Shown here piece after piece: positions 1 to 6,634 of a stretch of DNA of 17,496 nucleotides. Position 1 is the first letter of the stretch. Every line of letters begins with the position of its first letter. The position numbers and the translations under genes were made by a program. Below the pieces are notes generated by a model. That model was not told the DNA's origin. It made no database searches and saw nothing but the letters and a program-made list of their open reading frames with translations. Where the stretch lies: NCBI GenBank assembly GCA_030631125.1, contig DAOVLS010000009.1, positions 1 to 17,496 on the forward strand, given 5' to 3'. This stretch comes from Planctomycetales bacterium (GTDB lineage Bacteria; Planctomycetota; Phycisphaerae; SM23-33).

Positions 1-843
1 AACGCTGATAGCGTTCCCGACTACTGTAACGACCTCTGAACCTGCCGTGCCACCAGCAGTATATTCAATAGTAACATCTTCGCCAGTCGAGCCAGTGGCG
101 ACAGCCGTATAAAGAAGATAACCGTTCGCCACAACGCCCGTTTGAAGTATAGCGTGCCAAGTAGGGTCTTCCGGTATCTCGTAGTTGCCCGGCGGCATAA
201 GCACACAAGCCCGATTGGTTGCCGACAGAGCATTACCGCCGGGCGTCAAGGCCTTTGCAGCCGTGTAAGCGGACAGAAGATTCGCCCCGTTGATTGCGTC
301 GGTCGCGCCTCGCTGGACGACAACCATCGAATCGGTCGCGTAAGCGAAGGATGGCCCGCAGGCGGACAGGAACCCCCTGCCCCTGTAGTCGGTTATGTCG
401 CCGCCTTCGCTCACGTCCCGCCCGTCGTAGGCCCCGGCTGCCGTCAGTATCGTCGCCAGCGGGATGTGCGGCGTCGCCGACGGCGTGGGAAAGCCGGTCG
501 TGTTGACCGTCAGCACACCTGCGGCTGTCAGGTAGATGAAATTCGTTTGGTTATTCGTCAGCGACTGGGCCAGCACCTGCGAGTAGTTGACGGCGGTATC
601 GCCGTTGTTGTAGCGTCCGCCCCGGACGCCGAATGTCAGTGCACCATCTTTGAAGACGCGCAGATCGCCCGCCCGCCGCGTCGCCTTCAGCATACGCTGG
701 AGCATTTTATAAACCGCCGTATAGTGCGGGTTGTCGTCTTCGGATGTGTAATCGGGGTATCTGACTTCCTGCTCGGCGTCGGAAGCCCCGGCCATCGCGT
801 TCAGTACCGCGTCGGATGGGTAAAGTTCATTTGGTCCAGCCAT
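1..843 (-). CDS. Tail fibre or tailspike protein, N-terminal part (runs off the left edge)
   Basis: The minus-strand frame from ATG at 843 stays open for 281 codons to base 1, so the C-terminus lies outside the window. A GGAG Shine-Dalgarno (851-854 on the plus strand) sits 7 bases upstream. Residues about 85-155 resemble the fibre N-terminal pattern 'asn-rich strand, TAAGVLTVNTTGFPTP, IPLATILT, DYRGRG' seen in many phage fibres. Near residue 215 comes VLMPPGNYEIP, which recalls the start of pectate-lyase-like beta-helix tailspikes. The last visible residues (VTIEYTAGGTAGSEVVTVVG, then NAISV) match a beta-rich motif common in phage tail proteins. It is the last visible gene of the tail module, where adhesins usually sit. 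Role inferred: receptor binding at the tail tip. The fold is inferred from motifs only, and a glycan-degrading domain could lie beyond the edge. Confidence 0.72.
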   Translation of the reverse strand, partial: MAGPNELYPSDAVLNAMAGASDAEQEVRYPDYTSEDDNPHYTAVYKMLQRMLKATRRAGDLRVFKDGALTFGVRGGRYNNGDTAVNYSQVLAQSLTNNQTNFIYLTAAGVLTVNTTGFPTPSATPHIPLATILTAAGAYDGRDVSEGGDITDYRGRGFLSACGPSFAYATDSMVVVQRGATDAINGANLLSAYTAAKALTPGGNALSATNRACVLMPPGNYEIPEDPTWHAILQTGVVANGYLLYTAVATGSTGEDVTIEYTAGGTAGSEVVTVVGNAISV

Positions 844-948
844 GTCGCTTCTCCATAATCCCCCAGCAGTGCTGGGGGATTCTTTCATCCCAAAATATCC
901 CAAAACATCCCCCGGCAATACGTAGTATCGCTACGCGATGCCGGGGGC
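844..948. repeat. Intergenic double-hairpin block (variant arms, same core)
   Basis: This block fills the gap between the tail fibre gene and the Gly/Phe-rich gene. It holds an 11-bp-stem hairpin at 857-881 (CCCCCAGC, loop AGT, GCTGGGGG at its heart). A second, nested hairpin at 909-947 has outer arms CCCCCGGCA/TGCCGGGGG and inner stem CGTAG (921-925), loop TATCG, CTACG (931-935). The inner stem is the same as in the six heptamer-armed blocks further right, but the arms are different. Between the two hairpins is an 11-bp quasi-repeat (CCCAAAATATC, CCAAAACATCC). The second hairpin begins directly after the TAA of the preceding gene but has no U-tract, so I do not call it an intrinsic terminator. 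Confidence 0.75.
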
Positions 949-1434
949 TTATCCATCATCGCCGGACAGCGGCCACGCCAGAGTCAGCGTGTCCGTGCCT
1001 TGTACGTAACTTTCCGCCGTCGGCGTCCCCGGCGGTTTAGGCGTTCCGGCCACTGTTACGGACGCCGGGTAGCCGCCGGACGGACTGGCGGCGTTGCCCG
1101 CCTCGTCGAAACCGACGACATTAAAAGTATGTGCTCCGTCTGCGATCTTCGGCGCCTTGAATGACATCATCATCGCGCCGAATCCGAATCGGCCCATGCC
1201 GAATCGGTAGCAGCCGAACCTCATCCCGACGTCGCCGAAGCCGAACTGCCCGGCTCCGAAGGCGCCCATGCCGAACCCACGCCACGCCTCGCCGTCCGGC
1301 CAGGCGGGAATCGGCGAGGGATTGATCGCCGAGGCGTAATTACCGTCGAGATAGACGTTGTACCAGCCGCGCAGACCGACCTTCTCGCTCTGCGGCCAAC
1401 GAATATCGACTTGTGCTTCGGCTACAATACCCAT
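949..1434 (-). CDS. Tail protein with Ig/FnIII-like strand pattern and Gly/Phe/Met-rich centre
   Basis: 161 residues starting at ATG 1434, behind the leader GAGCGAAGCGAC that recurs in this module. Residues about 8-45 look like beta strands. Residues about 53-90 are a low-complexity stretch rich in G, F and M (for example GFGMGAFGAGQFGFGDVGM). Residues about 95-125 (ADGAHTFNVVGFDEAGNAA) match the end of bacterial Ig/fibronectin-like domains. The C-terminus is Pro/Thr-rich. It lies between the hub-like protein and the fibre, so a tail-tip or fibre-attachment role is likely. Gly/Phe-rich inserts of this type occur in tail proteins of some Mu-like phages, from general knowledge. No catalytic motif is visible and the exact function is unknown. 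Confidence 0.6.
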   Translation of the reverse strand: MGIVAEAQVDIRWPQSEKVGLRGWYNVYLDGNYASAINPSPIPAWPDGEAWRGFGMGAFGAGQFGFGDVGMRFGCYRFGMGRFGFGAMMMSFKAPKIADGAHTFNVVGFDEAGNAASPSGGYPASVTVAGTPKPPGTPTAESYVQGTDTLTLAWPLSGDDG

Positions 1435-1614
1435 GTCGCTTCGCTCATTAGGCTGTAGGCTTCAGACTGTAGGCTTTTGGTTTTCCCTACAGTCTCCAGC
1501 CTACAGTCTGATCCTTACAGCCTGCTGTAGGCTACAGGCTATAGACTGTAGGCTTTTGATTTTTCCTACAGTCTCCAGCCTACAGTCTGATCCTTTCAGC
1601 CTCCGGCCTAATGC
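1435..1614. repeat. Tandem pair of heptamer-repeat hairpins
   Basis: This 180-bp gap holds no gene. It consists of 7-bp quasi-repeats of the TAGGCTG/CAGCCTA type arranged as two head-to-tail hairpin units. Unit one pairs AGACTGTAGG (1464-1473) with CCTACAGTCT (1486-1495). Unit two pairs the same decamers at 1543-1552 and 1565-1574. Loops are short and T-rich (GGCTTTTGGTTTT, GGCTTTTGATTTT), and neither unit has the CGTAG core hairpin. The TAG stop of the hub-like gene (1615-1617) is the first triplet of a repeat heptamer, so the array itself supplies the stop. Confidence 0.85.
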
Positions 1615-3573
1615 CTAAAGCACCGGCTGCTTTCGCTCCGTATCCAGCGTCAATTCAGTTTGCAGCGTATCGGCGGTCAGTCTAAAAGTTCGGCACACCA
1701 CTCGCGGGCTGCGGACCGCAGCGCCCGATCCCGTTTTCAAATCCACCTCTATCCCGCCGATGCGTGTTACCCTGTCGCCGAGGTTGATTTCCGGTGCGAT
1801 CCACTCCATTGTCAGACCCGCCTCGATTACCTTGTCCTCGTTTATGTCCAGCAAGCCGACAGCGGCGGTCTGAAGTCGCGTAGTCTCGTCGGCTGTGTCG
1901 GCTGGCACGTCGGTGCCGCTGAATCGGCTGGAAACGGCACGCTCGCGGACGATTCCGAGCGCGTCGCGGTCGAAGAATTCGCCCTGGCGGAACGCAGTGC
2001 CCGCCGTCGATCTTCGGTCCGACCAGCAGTAGCCGCGATGCGGCGATGCGACGCAGCAGGTGAGTCGAACCTTCACCGACGCGGGAGTTTTCCATAATTT
2101 GTAAAAAAGATTGTCCGTATTCTTGTCGCCGCCGTCGGGGTAGATTTCGGCGAGATTAGCCGCTGTGATATAGACGCCCAGGCTCCCGCCCAGCACGCGG
2201 CATTGATTGCCGCCCAGGGGGTACCAATTGATTCCGCCGTCGATGGTATATTCGACGTAATGCTCCACTCCAGCGGCGTTCGGACCGGCTGAGATTTTCG
2301 ACACCATCCGATGCGGCTTGTAGAGCATCACGGGCCACGATCCGGCTGTCTTGCCCGCAAGGGCGGCGACGTCGGGAATAGTCAGTTCGTACCAGGGCGG
2401 GCCGATGTAGAATCCGTCTGTGTTGCCGTCCCACAGACGCCCGCAGGCCGAATACTCGGCGAAATCCGCCCCGCCGACCACGTAACGTTTAACATAATCG
2501 CTGGAGGCGTTCGCTTTTTCCTGTCCGGGTGAAACGATGTACGATCCGCTCGGCAGCGTCAGGCGCGACGATTCCCACGCGCTGATAAGTTCAATTGTGA
2601 TCTCGTGGAGGCCCCGAGCGCCCGCGACGATCGGTTCGGTTACGCAGGATGCAGTCGCCTCGGCGACGGACGCGGCGAACAGGTTGGTCCGCTCGGAATC
2701 GAAGGCGTCGAACGAGCCGTCGGCAGCCGGTGGCTGATGGTCGAGCACCTGCTCGGTCCCCGCACCCTTGCGCACCAGGTGGATCGCTGAAAATATATAC
2801 TCGCCTGAAAGCGTGTAGCGGCACGCCAGGTCATAGCCGCCGTGCTCGGCCACGGCAGCAAGTGCCGCCCACAGACCATTGCCCTCGACGTCGGTAGTAA
2901 CAGGCTGGCTCGACAGCGTCGCCTCGAAGTCGGCGGTGCTGAAGAGGTGATTGATTACCCACGTTTCAGAAAGGTTGTAAAACCACATCAGGTATTCGAG
3001 CGCGTCGGTGACGGACCAGTACTCGGCGTTGTGGTCGTTGTCGGCTGTGAAGACGTGAATGCCTTCATCGGGTGCGCCCTCGATGGGAAACGCGCTCACC
3101 GAGCGGTTGGGGCGCCCGTTGGCGTTGAAGACGCACGGCAGGCCGGTGAAACAGACAATGCCGCCCGACTTGTTTTCCATGTATCTGCCGAATATGACGT
3201 GTTTGCTGTCGCGCAGGAGTCTGAACGGAGCGCCGACGGCGGTAACGATCACCTGCTGGTTCGTGTCGAACGTCCAGTCGCTGTCGGCGATGAATCCGCT
3301 GAAGATGCACTTGCGATCTGCGTCTTCTGCGTGGTCGGAAACGACGGCGACGCGGTCGCCTGGCGTGATGTGGTTTTTCCAGTTCCAGCAGAAGTCGGCG
3401 ACACTCGGCAGGTTCAGTTCCATCGTGGCCGCCGCGACGGCAGGCCCGACCGGATCGCGGACTTCGGACGGAATGAGCAGATCGGTATCGCGCCACGGCC
3501 CGTAAGCCGACGGCCCGGTCGGCTTACCGCCCATCCTCGAATGCCAAACTGTATATCCGATCGCTTCGCTCAT
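1615..3573 (-). CDS. Large tail protein, probable baseplate hub / tail-tip protein
   Basis: 652 residues from ATG 3573 (MSEAIGYTVW). Residues about 75-125 (PGDRVAVVSD, then IFSGFIADSDW, then VIVTAVGAPFRLL) fit the beta-barrel pattern of phage hub proteins of the T4 gp27 / late-control D type. The last 70 residues (INLGDRVTRIGG, then VCRTFRLTADTLQTELTLDT) resemble the C-terminal barrel of the same class. The position two genes after the tape measure supports a hub or tail-tip role at the distal end of the tail tube. The middle is long and of unknown fold. The frame stays open upstream to a GTG at 3618 inside the neighbouring repeat, which would add 15 residues; neither start has a clear Shine-Dalgarno. 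I prefer ATG because the extra residues are simply translated repeat. Function is inferred. Confidence 0.62.
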   Translation of the reverse strand: MSEAIGYTVWHSRMGGKPTGPSAYGPWRDTDLLIPSEVRDPVGPAVAAATMELNLPSVADFCWNWKNHITPGDRVAVVSDHAEDADRKCIFSGFIADSDWTFDTNQQVIVTAVGAPFRLLRDSKHVIFGRYMENKSGGIVCFTGLPCVFNANGRPNRSVSAFPIEGAPDEGIHVFTADNDHNAEYWSVTDALEYLMWFYNLSETWVINHLFSTADFEATLSSQPVTTDVEGNGLWAALAAVAEHGGYDLACRYTLSGEYIFSAIHLVRKGAGTEQVLDHQPPAADGSFDAFDSERTNLFAASVAEATASCVTEPIVAGARGLHEITIELISAWESSRLTLPSGSYIVSPGQEKANASSDYVKRYVVGGADFAEYSACGRLWDGNTDGFYIGPPWYELTIPDVAALAGKTAGSWPVMLYKPHRMVSKISAGPNAAGVEHYVEYTIDGGINWYPLGGNQCRVLGGSLGVYITAANLAEIYPDGGDKNTDNLFYKLWKTPASVKVRLTCCVASPHRGYCWSDRRSTAGTAFRQGEFFDRDALGIVRERAVSSRFSGTDVPADTADETTRLQTAAVGLLDINEDKVIEAGLTMEWIAPEINLGDRVTRIGGIEVDLKTGSGAAVRSPRVVCRTFRLTADTLQTELTLDTERKQPVL

Positions 3574-3667
3574 TTTTATTAGGCTGTAGGCTTCAGACTG
3601 TAGGCTGTAGGTTTTCACGTAGTGATGCTACGCATTCCCTACAGCCTCCGGCCTATAGCCTATCCTT
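3574..3667. repeat. Heptamer-armed core-hairpin element, copy A
   Basis: Arms AGGCTGTAGG (3602-3611) and CCTACAGCCT (3638-3647) enclose the core stem CGTAG (3618-3622), loop TGATG, CTACG (3628-3632). Further heptamers of the TAGGCTG family extend both arms. The segment 3565-3661 matches 4091-4187 with one mismatch. The matching segment includes the ATG and the first three codons (MSE) of the hub-like gene. Confidence 0.9.
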
Positions 3668-4099
3668 TCACCAACCGCCGTTTCGTTCCTCGAATGTAAG
3701 GTTGTAATTTTGCCAGACTACCCAGTCGGTGCCGCTGCGTCCGTATTTTCGGTGTCCGCTGCGGGCGTATTTCAGCAGTACCAGTGCCGTTCCCGTATGT
3801 CCGTGATCGTCTTCCCAGGCGACCTCGTCGCCGAATACGATCAGGTCCTCGATCGCGGCTTCCAGCGTAGTCATTGCGGTGTCGGCCAGCGCCTTTGATG
3901 CAGCCGACGCCGTAAGCAGTGCGGGCTGGTTGTCGCGTCCTGTGATACGACCCGCCCGAACGCCGACAGACGTTACCTGCCCGTACGCGCCGCGAATGGC
4001 GACTGAGCCGACCGACTTGCGCACAATGCCGATGTCGTCCCAGAGCCATACGTGCCCGCCGGAGCCGAGCAGATCGCTACTGTTTATGTGTTCGCTCAT
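3668..4099 (-). CDS. Tail-module protein of unknown function
   Basis: 143 residues from ATG 4099 (MSEHINSSDLLGSGGHVWLW). No family is recognised. The N-terminal half is predicted beta-rich (GIVRKSVGSVAIRGAYGQVT), followed by an alanine-rich helix around residues 68-95 (TASAASKALADTAMTTLEAA) and an aromatic C-terminus (WVVWQNYNLTFEERNGGW). It lies directly after the tape measure and before the hub-like protein, the usual place of distal-tail or tape-measure-associated proteins, so a structural tail-tip role is inferred. The start codon and first three codons lie inside a 97-bp repeat shared with the next gene. A GTG at 4144 in that repeat is an alternative start, adding 15 residues. The alternative is as poorly supported by Shine-Dalgarno sequence as the ATG. 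Confidence 0.6.
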   Translation of the reverse strand: MSEHINSSDLLGSGGHVWLWDDIGIVRKSVGSVAIRGAYGQVTSVGVRAGRITGRDNQPALLTASAASKALADTAMTTLEAAIEDLIVFGDEVAWEDDHGHTGTALVLLKYARSGHRKYGRSGTDWVVWQNYNLTFEERNGGW

Positions 4100-4199
4100 T
4101 TTTATTAGACTGTAGGCTTCAGACTGTAGGCTGTAGGTTTTCACGTAGTGATGCTACGCATTCCCTACAGCCTCCGGCCTATAGCCTGTTCACTATCCG
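4100..4199. repeat. Heptamer-armed core-hairpin element, copy B
   Basis: Arms AGGCTGTAGG (4128-4137) and CCTACAGCCT (4164-4173) enclose CGTAG (4144-4148), loop TGATG, CTACG (4154-4158). It is almost identical to copy A: 97 bp with a single difference, G at 3583 versus A at 4109. It separates the tape measure stop (4200-4202) from the next gene. Confidence 0.9.
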
Positions 4200-5699
4200 T
4201 CAATGTCCTTTCGCCGGTCGGGGCTTGCCCGCCGGATTTTCCTTGTTCTCAAAGTGATAATCAGTTCCGCCATTCTTTACGTTGACCGTCGGTGGCGCCG
4301 AGCCGTCGCTGGTCTGCGGGCGCCCTTCAGGCCACAACACTTCCTGGTCGTAAGTTCTGACTTCACCCCACCGCCTCATGTTTTCGGCTACGACTTGCGC
4401 CCTGATTCTTGCTGCTTTTTCGCTGGGTGTCGTTACTCCTAAAGTTTTCCCGATCCAGAGCGCCGCTCCCATTGCCGTACGACCCGCCAATCCCATACCT
4501 TTTTCCCGCGCGCTTGCTTTGAGTGATGCTTCGCCCTCCTGCCGCGCCAGGCTGCTTATGTCCGAATCCGCCCTGGCCTGGACAACTCCGGCCTGCTCGA
4601 TGGACGCCAACAATGCCTGCGCGGGGTCTTCCCCGTACATCGACGTGAGGCGTTGCTGCAACAGGCTGCTTTCGGCGCCCATCGCCCCTTGCATACCGGC
4701 GACCTCGGCGGCAAAGACGTCCGGCTTCTCGGAGATCGCAGCGATAGCCTCCAGGCCGCGCCGACCGCCGAGGGCGGCGACCAGTTCCGGCGGGAGTTTG
4801 CTGCCGTTGGTTCGTAACCACTCGATGCGTTCCATCAGACCGCCCCGCAGGGGGAATCCATACCGGGCCAGTTGTTTTGCCACGTCCGGCGACGGTGCCA
4901 GAAGCCCCATCATCGCGGCGCGGATGGCCGTGCCGGATTCGGCGACGCCGCCGCCCGCCCGCGTAGTGAAAGAGAACATCGCAGCCGCCGTCCCTACGCC
5001 CACCTTTCCGGCCCTGGCGGTAGTGAGGATCGAGGGCAGGTAAGACGCCATCTCCGACGGCGTGCTCTTGGCCTGCTCGATTGTTTGGCTGACGAGGTTG
5101 CCGATCTGCACGGGGGACATGTCCGCCTGCTGCGTGCCGATTGTCGCGAACAGGGATACTATCGCGTTGAGGTCGGCGGACGGGTCGGTCTTGGCCATGA
5201 GCAGGGACTGCTGCATCAGCGACTGCCTCCGATCGGTAGTCATGCCGGACGTCCCGCCGAGGAGCGTATAATACGCATTCGCAACCTGACCGACGTCCCG
5301 ACCGGACGCCTTGGCCATGTCCCATACCGCTTTTTTTGTTTCCTCCCGTTCACCCTCAAGTTGCGATAAAGCCATCAGGGCGGTGAATGATTTAGTGGCC
5401 TTCAGCGACGCCTGGTCAACTCTCTCAATCTCCTCACGAAGTACGCTGAGAACGCGCCCCGCGCCCTGCAATCCAATATAAGCACCTGCCAGTGCCTTGA
5501 CGCTTCCAAGGAGTTTTTTCGTCCAGCCGGTGGCCTTCTTGTGCCCTTCGACAATATCCTCGGCGCCTTTTTTACCTTTGCGTCCGGCGTCGGAGGCCTC
5601 GCGGCCTACGCGCTTTTCGGCGTCGGCGATTTTACGGAGGTTCCCCTCGGCGGTCTTTGCGCCTGGTGTGGTTACTCTGATTTCAGCGTTGTCGGACAC
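4200..5699 (-). CDS. Tail tape measure protein (short)
   Basis: 499 residues from GTG 5699, with GGAG (plus-strand 5709-5712) 9 bases upstream. The N-terminus (residues 10-60) is charged and helical. Residues about 60-85 hold a hydrophobic segment (LLGSVKALAGAYIGLQGAG). Residues about 95-330 fit the TP901-type tape-measure core, with the repeated 'LEGEREETKKAVWDMAKASG', 'AYYTLLGGTSGM' and 'MMGLLAPSPDVAKQLARYGF' patterns typical of that family. The C-terminus is Pro/Gly-rich and probably disordered. Tape measure proteins occupy the tail-tube lumen and set its length. By the usual rule of about 0.15 nm per residue this one would give a tail of roughly 75 nm. No lysozyme or peptidase domain is visible. 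The tail tube and terminator-like genes lie upstream and the tail-tip genes downstream. Confidence 0.85.
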   Translation of the reverse strand: MSDNAEIRVTTPGAKTAEGNLRKIADAEKRVGREASDAGRKGKKGAEDIVEGHKKATGWTKKLLGSVKALAGAYIGLQGAGRVLSVLREEIERVDQASLKATKSFTALMALSQLEGEREETKKAVWDMAKASGRDVGQVANAYYTLLGGTSGMTTDRRQSLMQQSLLMAKTDPSADLNAIVSLFATIGTQQADMSPVQIGNLVSQTIEQAKSTPSEMASYLPSILTTARAGKVGVGTAAAMFSFTTRAGGGVAESGTAIRAAMMGLLAPSPDVAKQLARYGFPLRGGLMERIEWLRTNGSKLPPELVAALGGRRGLEAIAAISEKPDVFAAEVAGMQGAMGAESSLLQQRLTSMYGEDPAQALLASIEQAGVVQARADSDISSLARQEGEASLKASAREKGMGLAGRTAMGAALWIGKTLGVTTPSEKAARIRAQVVAENMRRWGEVRTYDQEVLWPEGRPQTSDGSAPPTVNVKNGGTDYHFENKENPAGKPRPAKGH

Positions 5700-5801
5700 T
5701 GCGCTTCGCTCCGTGGAGGCTTTAGACTTTAGGCTGTAGGCTGTAGGTTTTCACGTAGTGATGCTACGCATTCCTACGGCCTCCGGCCTACAGCCTGATC
5801 C
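5700..5801. repeat. Heptamer-armed core-hairpin element, copy C
   Basis: Heptamers (TTTAGAC, TTTAGGC, TGTAGGC) lead into the core CGTAG (5754-5758), loop TGATG, CTACG (5764-5768). A complementary arm (CCTACGGCCTCCGGCCTACA) follows. The right arm here has lost a C relative to copies A and B (ATTCCTACGG instead of ATTCCCTACAG). The left end adjoins the Shine-Dalgarno leader of the tape measure gene. Confidence 0.88.
5709..5712 (-). promoter_or_regulatory. Shine-Dalgarno in shared leader, decides the GTG start of the tape measure gene
   Basis: On the minus strand the leader reads CACGGAGCGAAGCGCA followed by GTG. The same leader type precedes 7734 (GGAGCGACGCGCA, GTG), 8445 (GGAGCAACGCGAC, ATG), 5972 (GGAGCAACGCA, ATG) and 843 (GGAGAAGCGAC, ATG). 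This supports the non-ATG start and the selected starts of those genes. Confidence 0.75.
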
Positions 5802-5972
5802 TTACTTGTCGGCGGGCTTCGGCGAGAGTTTTCCGGATACTACCTCGATCTGCCCTGCATCCACGTGCGGCTTGACGAGGGATATTTCCATGTCGAATTC
5901 TTCACCCTTGGCGTGCTTTTTTCCGTTGTCCGTCACGCCGCCAATCAATGCCTTTACCTTGGTTGTTACCAT
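5802..5972 (-). CDS. Small conserved-looking phage protein, 56 residues
   Basis: ATG 5972 follows AGGAG (plus-strand 5980-5984) at a 7-base spacing. The product is 56 residues, beginning MVTTKVKALIGGVTDNGKKH and ending LSPKPADK. The composition is charged, with a pattern 'valine-rich strand, glycine turn, KGEEFDMEISLVKPHVDAGQ, IEVVSG'. That resembles small head-tail proteins in which a GE-F-M segment is followed by a valine-glycine end. The 90-residue product at 8549-8821 has a comparable pattern (VSREGDTLSMTASDAK, then YVSPVS), so the two may be distantly related. Function is unknown. The position just before the tape measure gene is where tape-measure chaperones often lie, but this product is short for one. 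The good ribosome site and repeat-delimited boundaries support a real gene. Confidence 0.68.
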   Translation of the reverse strand: MVTTKVKALIGGVTDNGKKHAKGEEFDMEISLVKPHVDAGQIEVVSGKLSPKPADK

Positions 5973-6086
5973 TGCGTTGCTCCTGTTGTTAGTAGTTAGT
6001 AGGCTTTAGGCTGGAGGCCGTAGGCCGTAGGAATGCGTAGCATCACTACGTGAAAACCTACAGTCTAAAGCCTGCAGCCTGGTCCG
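5973..6086. repeat. Heptamer-armed core-hairpin element, copy D, inverted
   Basis: Here the core and its flanks (6030-6058) are the reverse complement of copies A-C, E and F: CGTAG (6036-6040), loop CATCA, CTACG (6046-6050), followed by TGAAAACC. The heptamer arms (TTTAGGCTGGAGGCCGTAGG on the left, CCTACAGTCTAAAGCCTGCA on the right) surround it. At 5988-6000 a short TTAGTAG-type array adjoins the ribosome site of the 56-residue gene. The genes on either side are not inverted. Confidence 0.88.
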
Positions 6087-6530
6087 TTACACCTCCGCAG
6101 CAGACACCCACATCAGCGCCAGCGTATCGTCGGCGCCCCAGTTGAGCGTGCCGCTGATACCGTACATCGGGATCGGGCCGCCGGTGTCGGGGTCGCGGAC
6201 CTCCAGCGCGCCGACGAAGGCAGAGAAGTACATATTCTTGAGCGTGTGTTTCTCGTTGGCTCCGTCCACGCCCTTGTAGCCGATCACCAGGTTGGCCGCA
6301 GCCGCCGCGACGAGTGCGCGCAGCGCGTTGGGGTTCGTGCCGAAAATCTCCACGTTGATCCGTTGCTTCTGGACGAGTTGGCTCGCCGGTCCGCCCGCCT
6401 GCTTTGCTGGTCCGGGATTTTCGCCGGTCGTGCCGCTGACCGTTATCCTGGCGAATCGCACGCCGTCGATCTCGTCGGTGGGATGCTTTGCGTAACGGCA
6501 CTGAAAAGGTACTTGATCACCTGCTGCCAT
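6087..6530 (-). CDS. Probable major tail tube protein
   Basis: 147 residues from ATG 6530, with AGGAG about 6 bases upstream (ACAGGAGAAACATC). The sequence is beta-rich: residues about 6-33 (PFQCRYAKHPTDEIDGVRFA), 55-68 (KQRINVEIFGTNPNA), 83-105 (VIGYKGVDGANEKHTLKNMY) and a C-terminal 'ISGTLNWGADDTLALMWVSA'. It lies between the terminator-like gene and the tape measure, the usual position of the tail tube subunit, and its length is normal for one. I do not recognise a specific family motif, so the assignment rests on position, size and strand pattern. No sheath gene is present beside it, which argues for a non-contractile tail. Confidence 0.6.
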   Translation of the reverse strand: MAAGDQVPFQCRYAKHPTDEIDGVRFARITVSGTTGENPGPAKQAGGPASQLVQKQRINVEIFGTNPNALRALVAAAAANLVIGYKGVDGANEKHTLKNMYFSAFVGALEVRDPDTGGPIPMYGISGTLNWGADDTLALMWVSAAEV

Positions 6531-6634
6531 GATGTTTCTCCTGTAGTTTTAGTAGCCCGTAGTCAGTAGTCAGTAGTCAGTAGTCTGTAGTTCTTTTTTC
6601 ACCGGCTACCGACTACTGACTACCGGCTACCATT
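6531..6634. repeat. CAGTAGT-type heptamer array with inverted arm
   Basis: Exact heptamers CAGTAGT occur at 6564-6570, 6571-6577 and 6578-6584, then CTGTAGT. After a T-rich loop, the complementary array (ACCGGCTACCGACTACTGAC and onwards) runs 6601-6631. GTAGTCAGTAGTC (6559-6571) and GACTACTGACTAC (6611-6623) form a 13-bp perfect inverted repeat. It is a different sequence family from the TAGGCTG arrays but has the same 7-bp period and the same hairpin layout. Confidence 0.88.

Noticed and set aside
142..858. Plus-strand open frame of 238 codons
   Set aside because: It is antisense to the tail fibre frame, which is open for 281 codons with a ribosome site and fibre motifs. The plus-strand product is Arg/Val/Gly-rich with no recognisable domain.
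909..947. Intrinsic terminator after the Gly/Phe-rich gene
   Set aside because: There is a strong stem directly after the stop codon, but no U-tract follows on the transcribed strand and the downstream fibre gene appears co-directional.
2842..3582. Plus-strand open frame of 246 codons
   Set aside because: Antisense to the hub-like gene in a GC-rich codon context that leaves long antisense frames open. No ribosome site or domain is visible.
4363..5325. Minus-strand frame of 320 codons within the tape measure gene
   Set aside because: Arg/Gly-rich out-of-frame shadow of the tape measure protein.
6531..6634. CRISPR-like array
   Set aside because: The units are 7 bp and contiguous, with no spacers of constant length. 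It is a tandem heptamer array.
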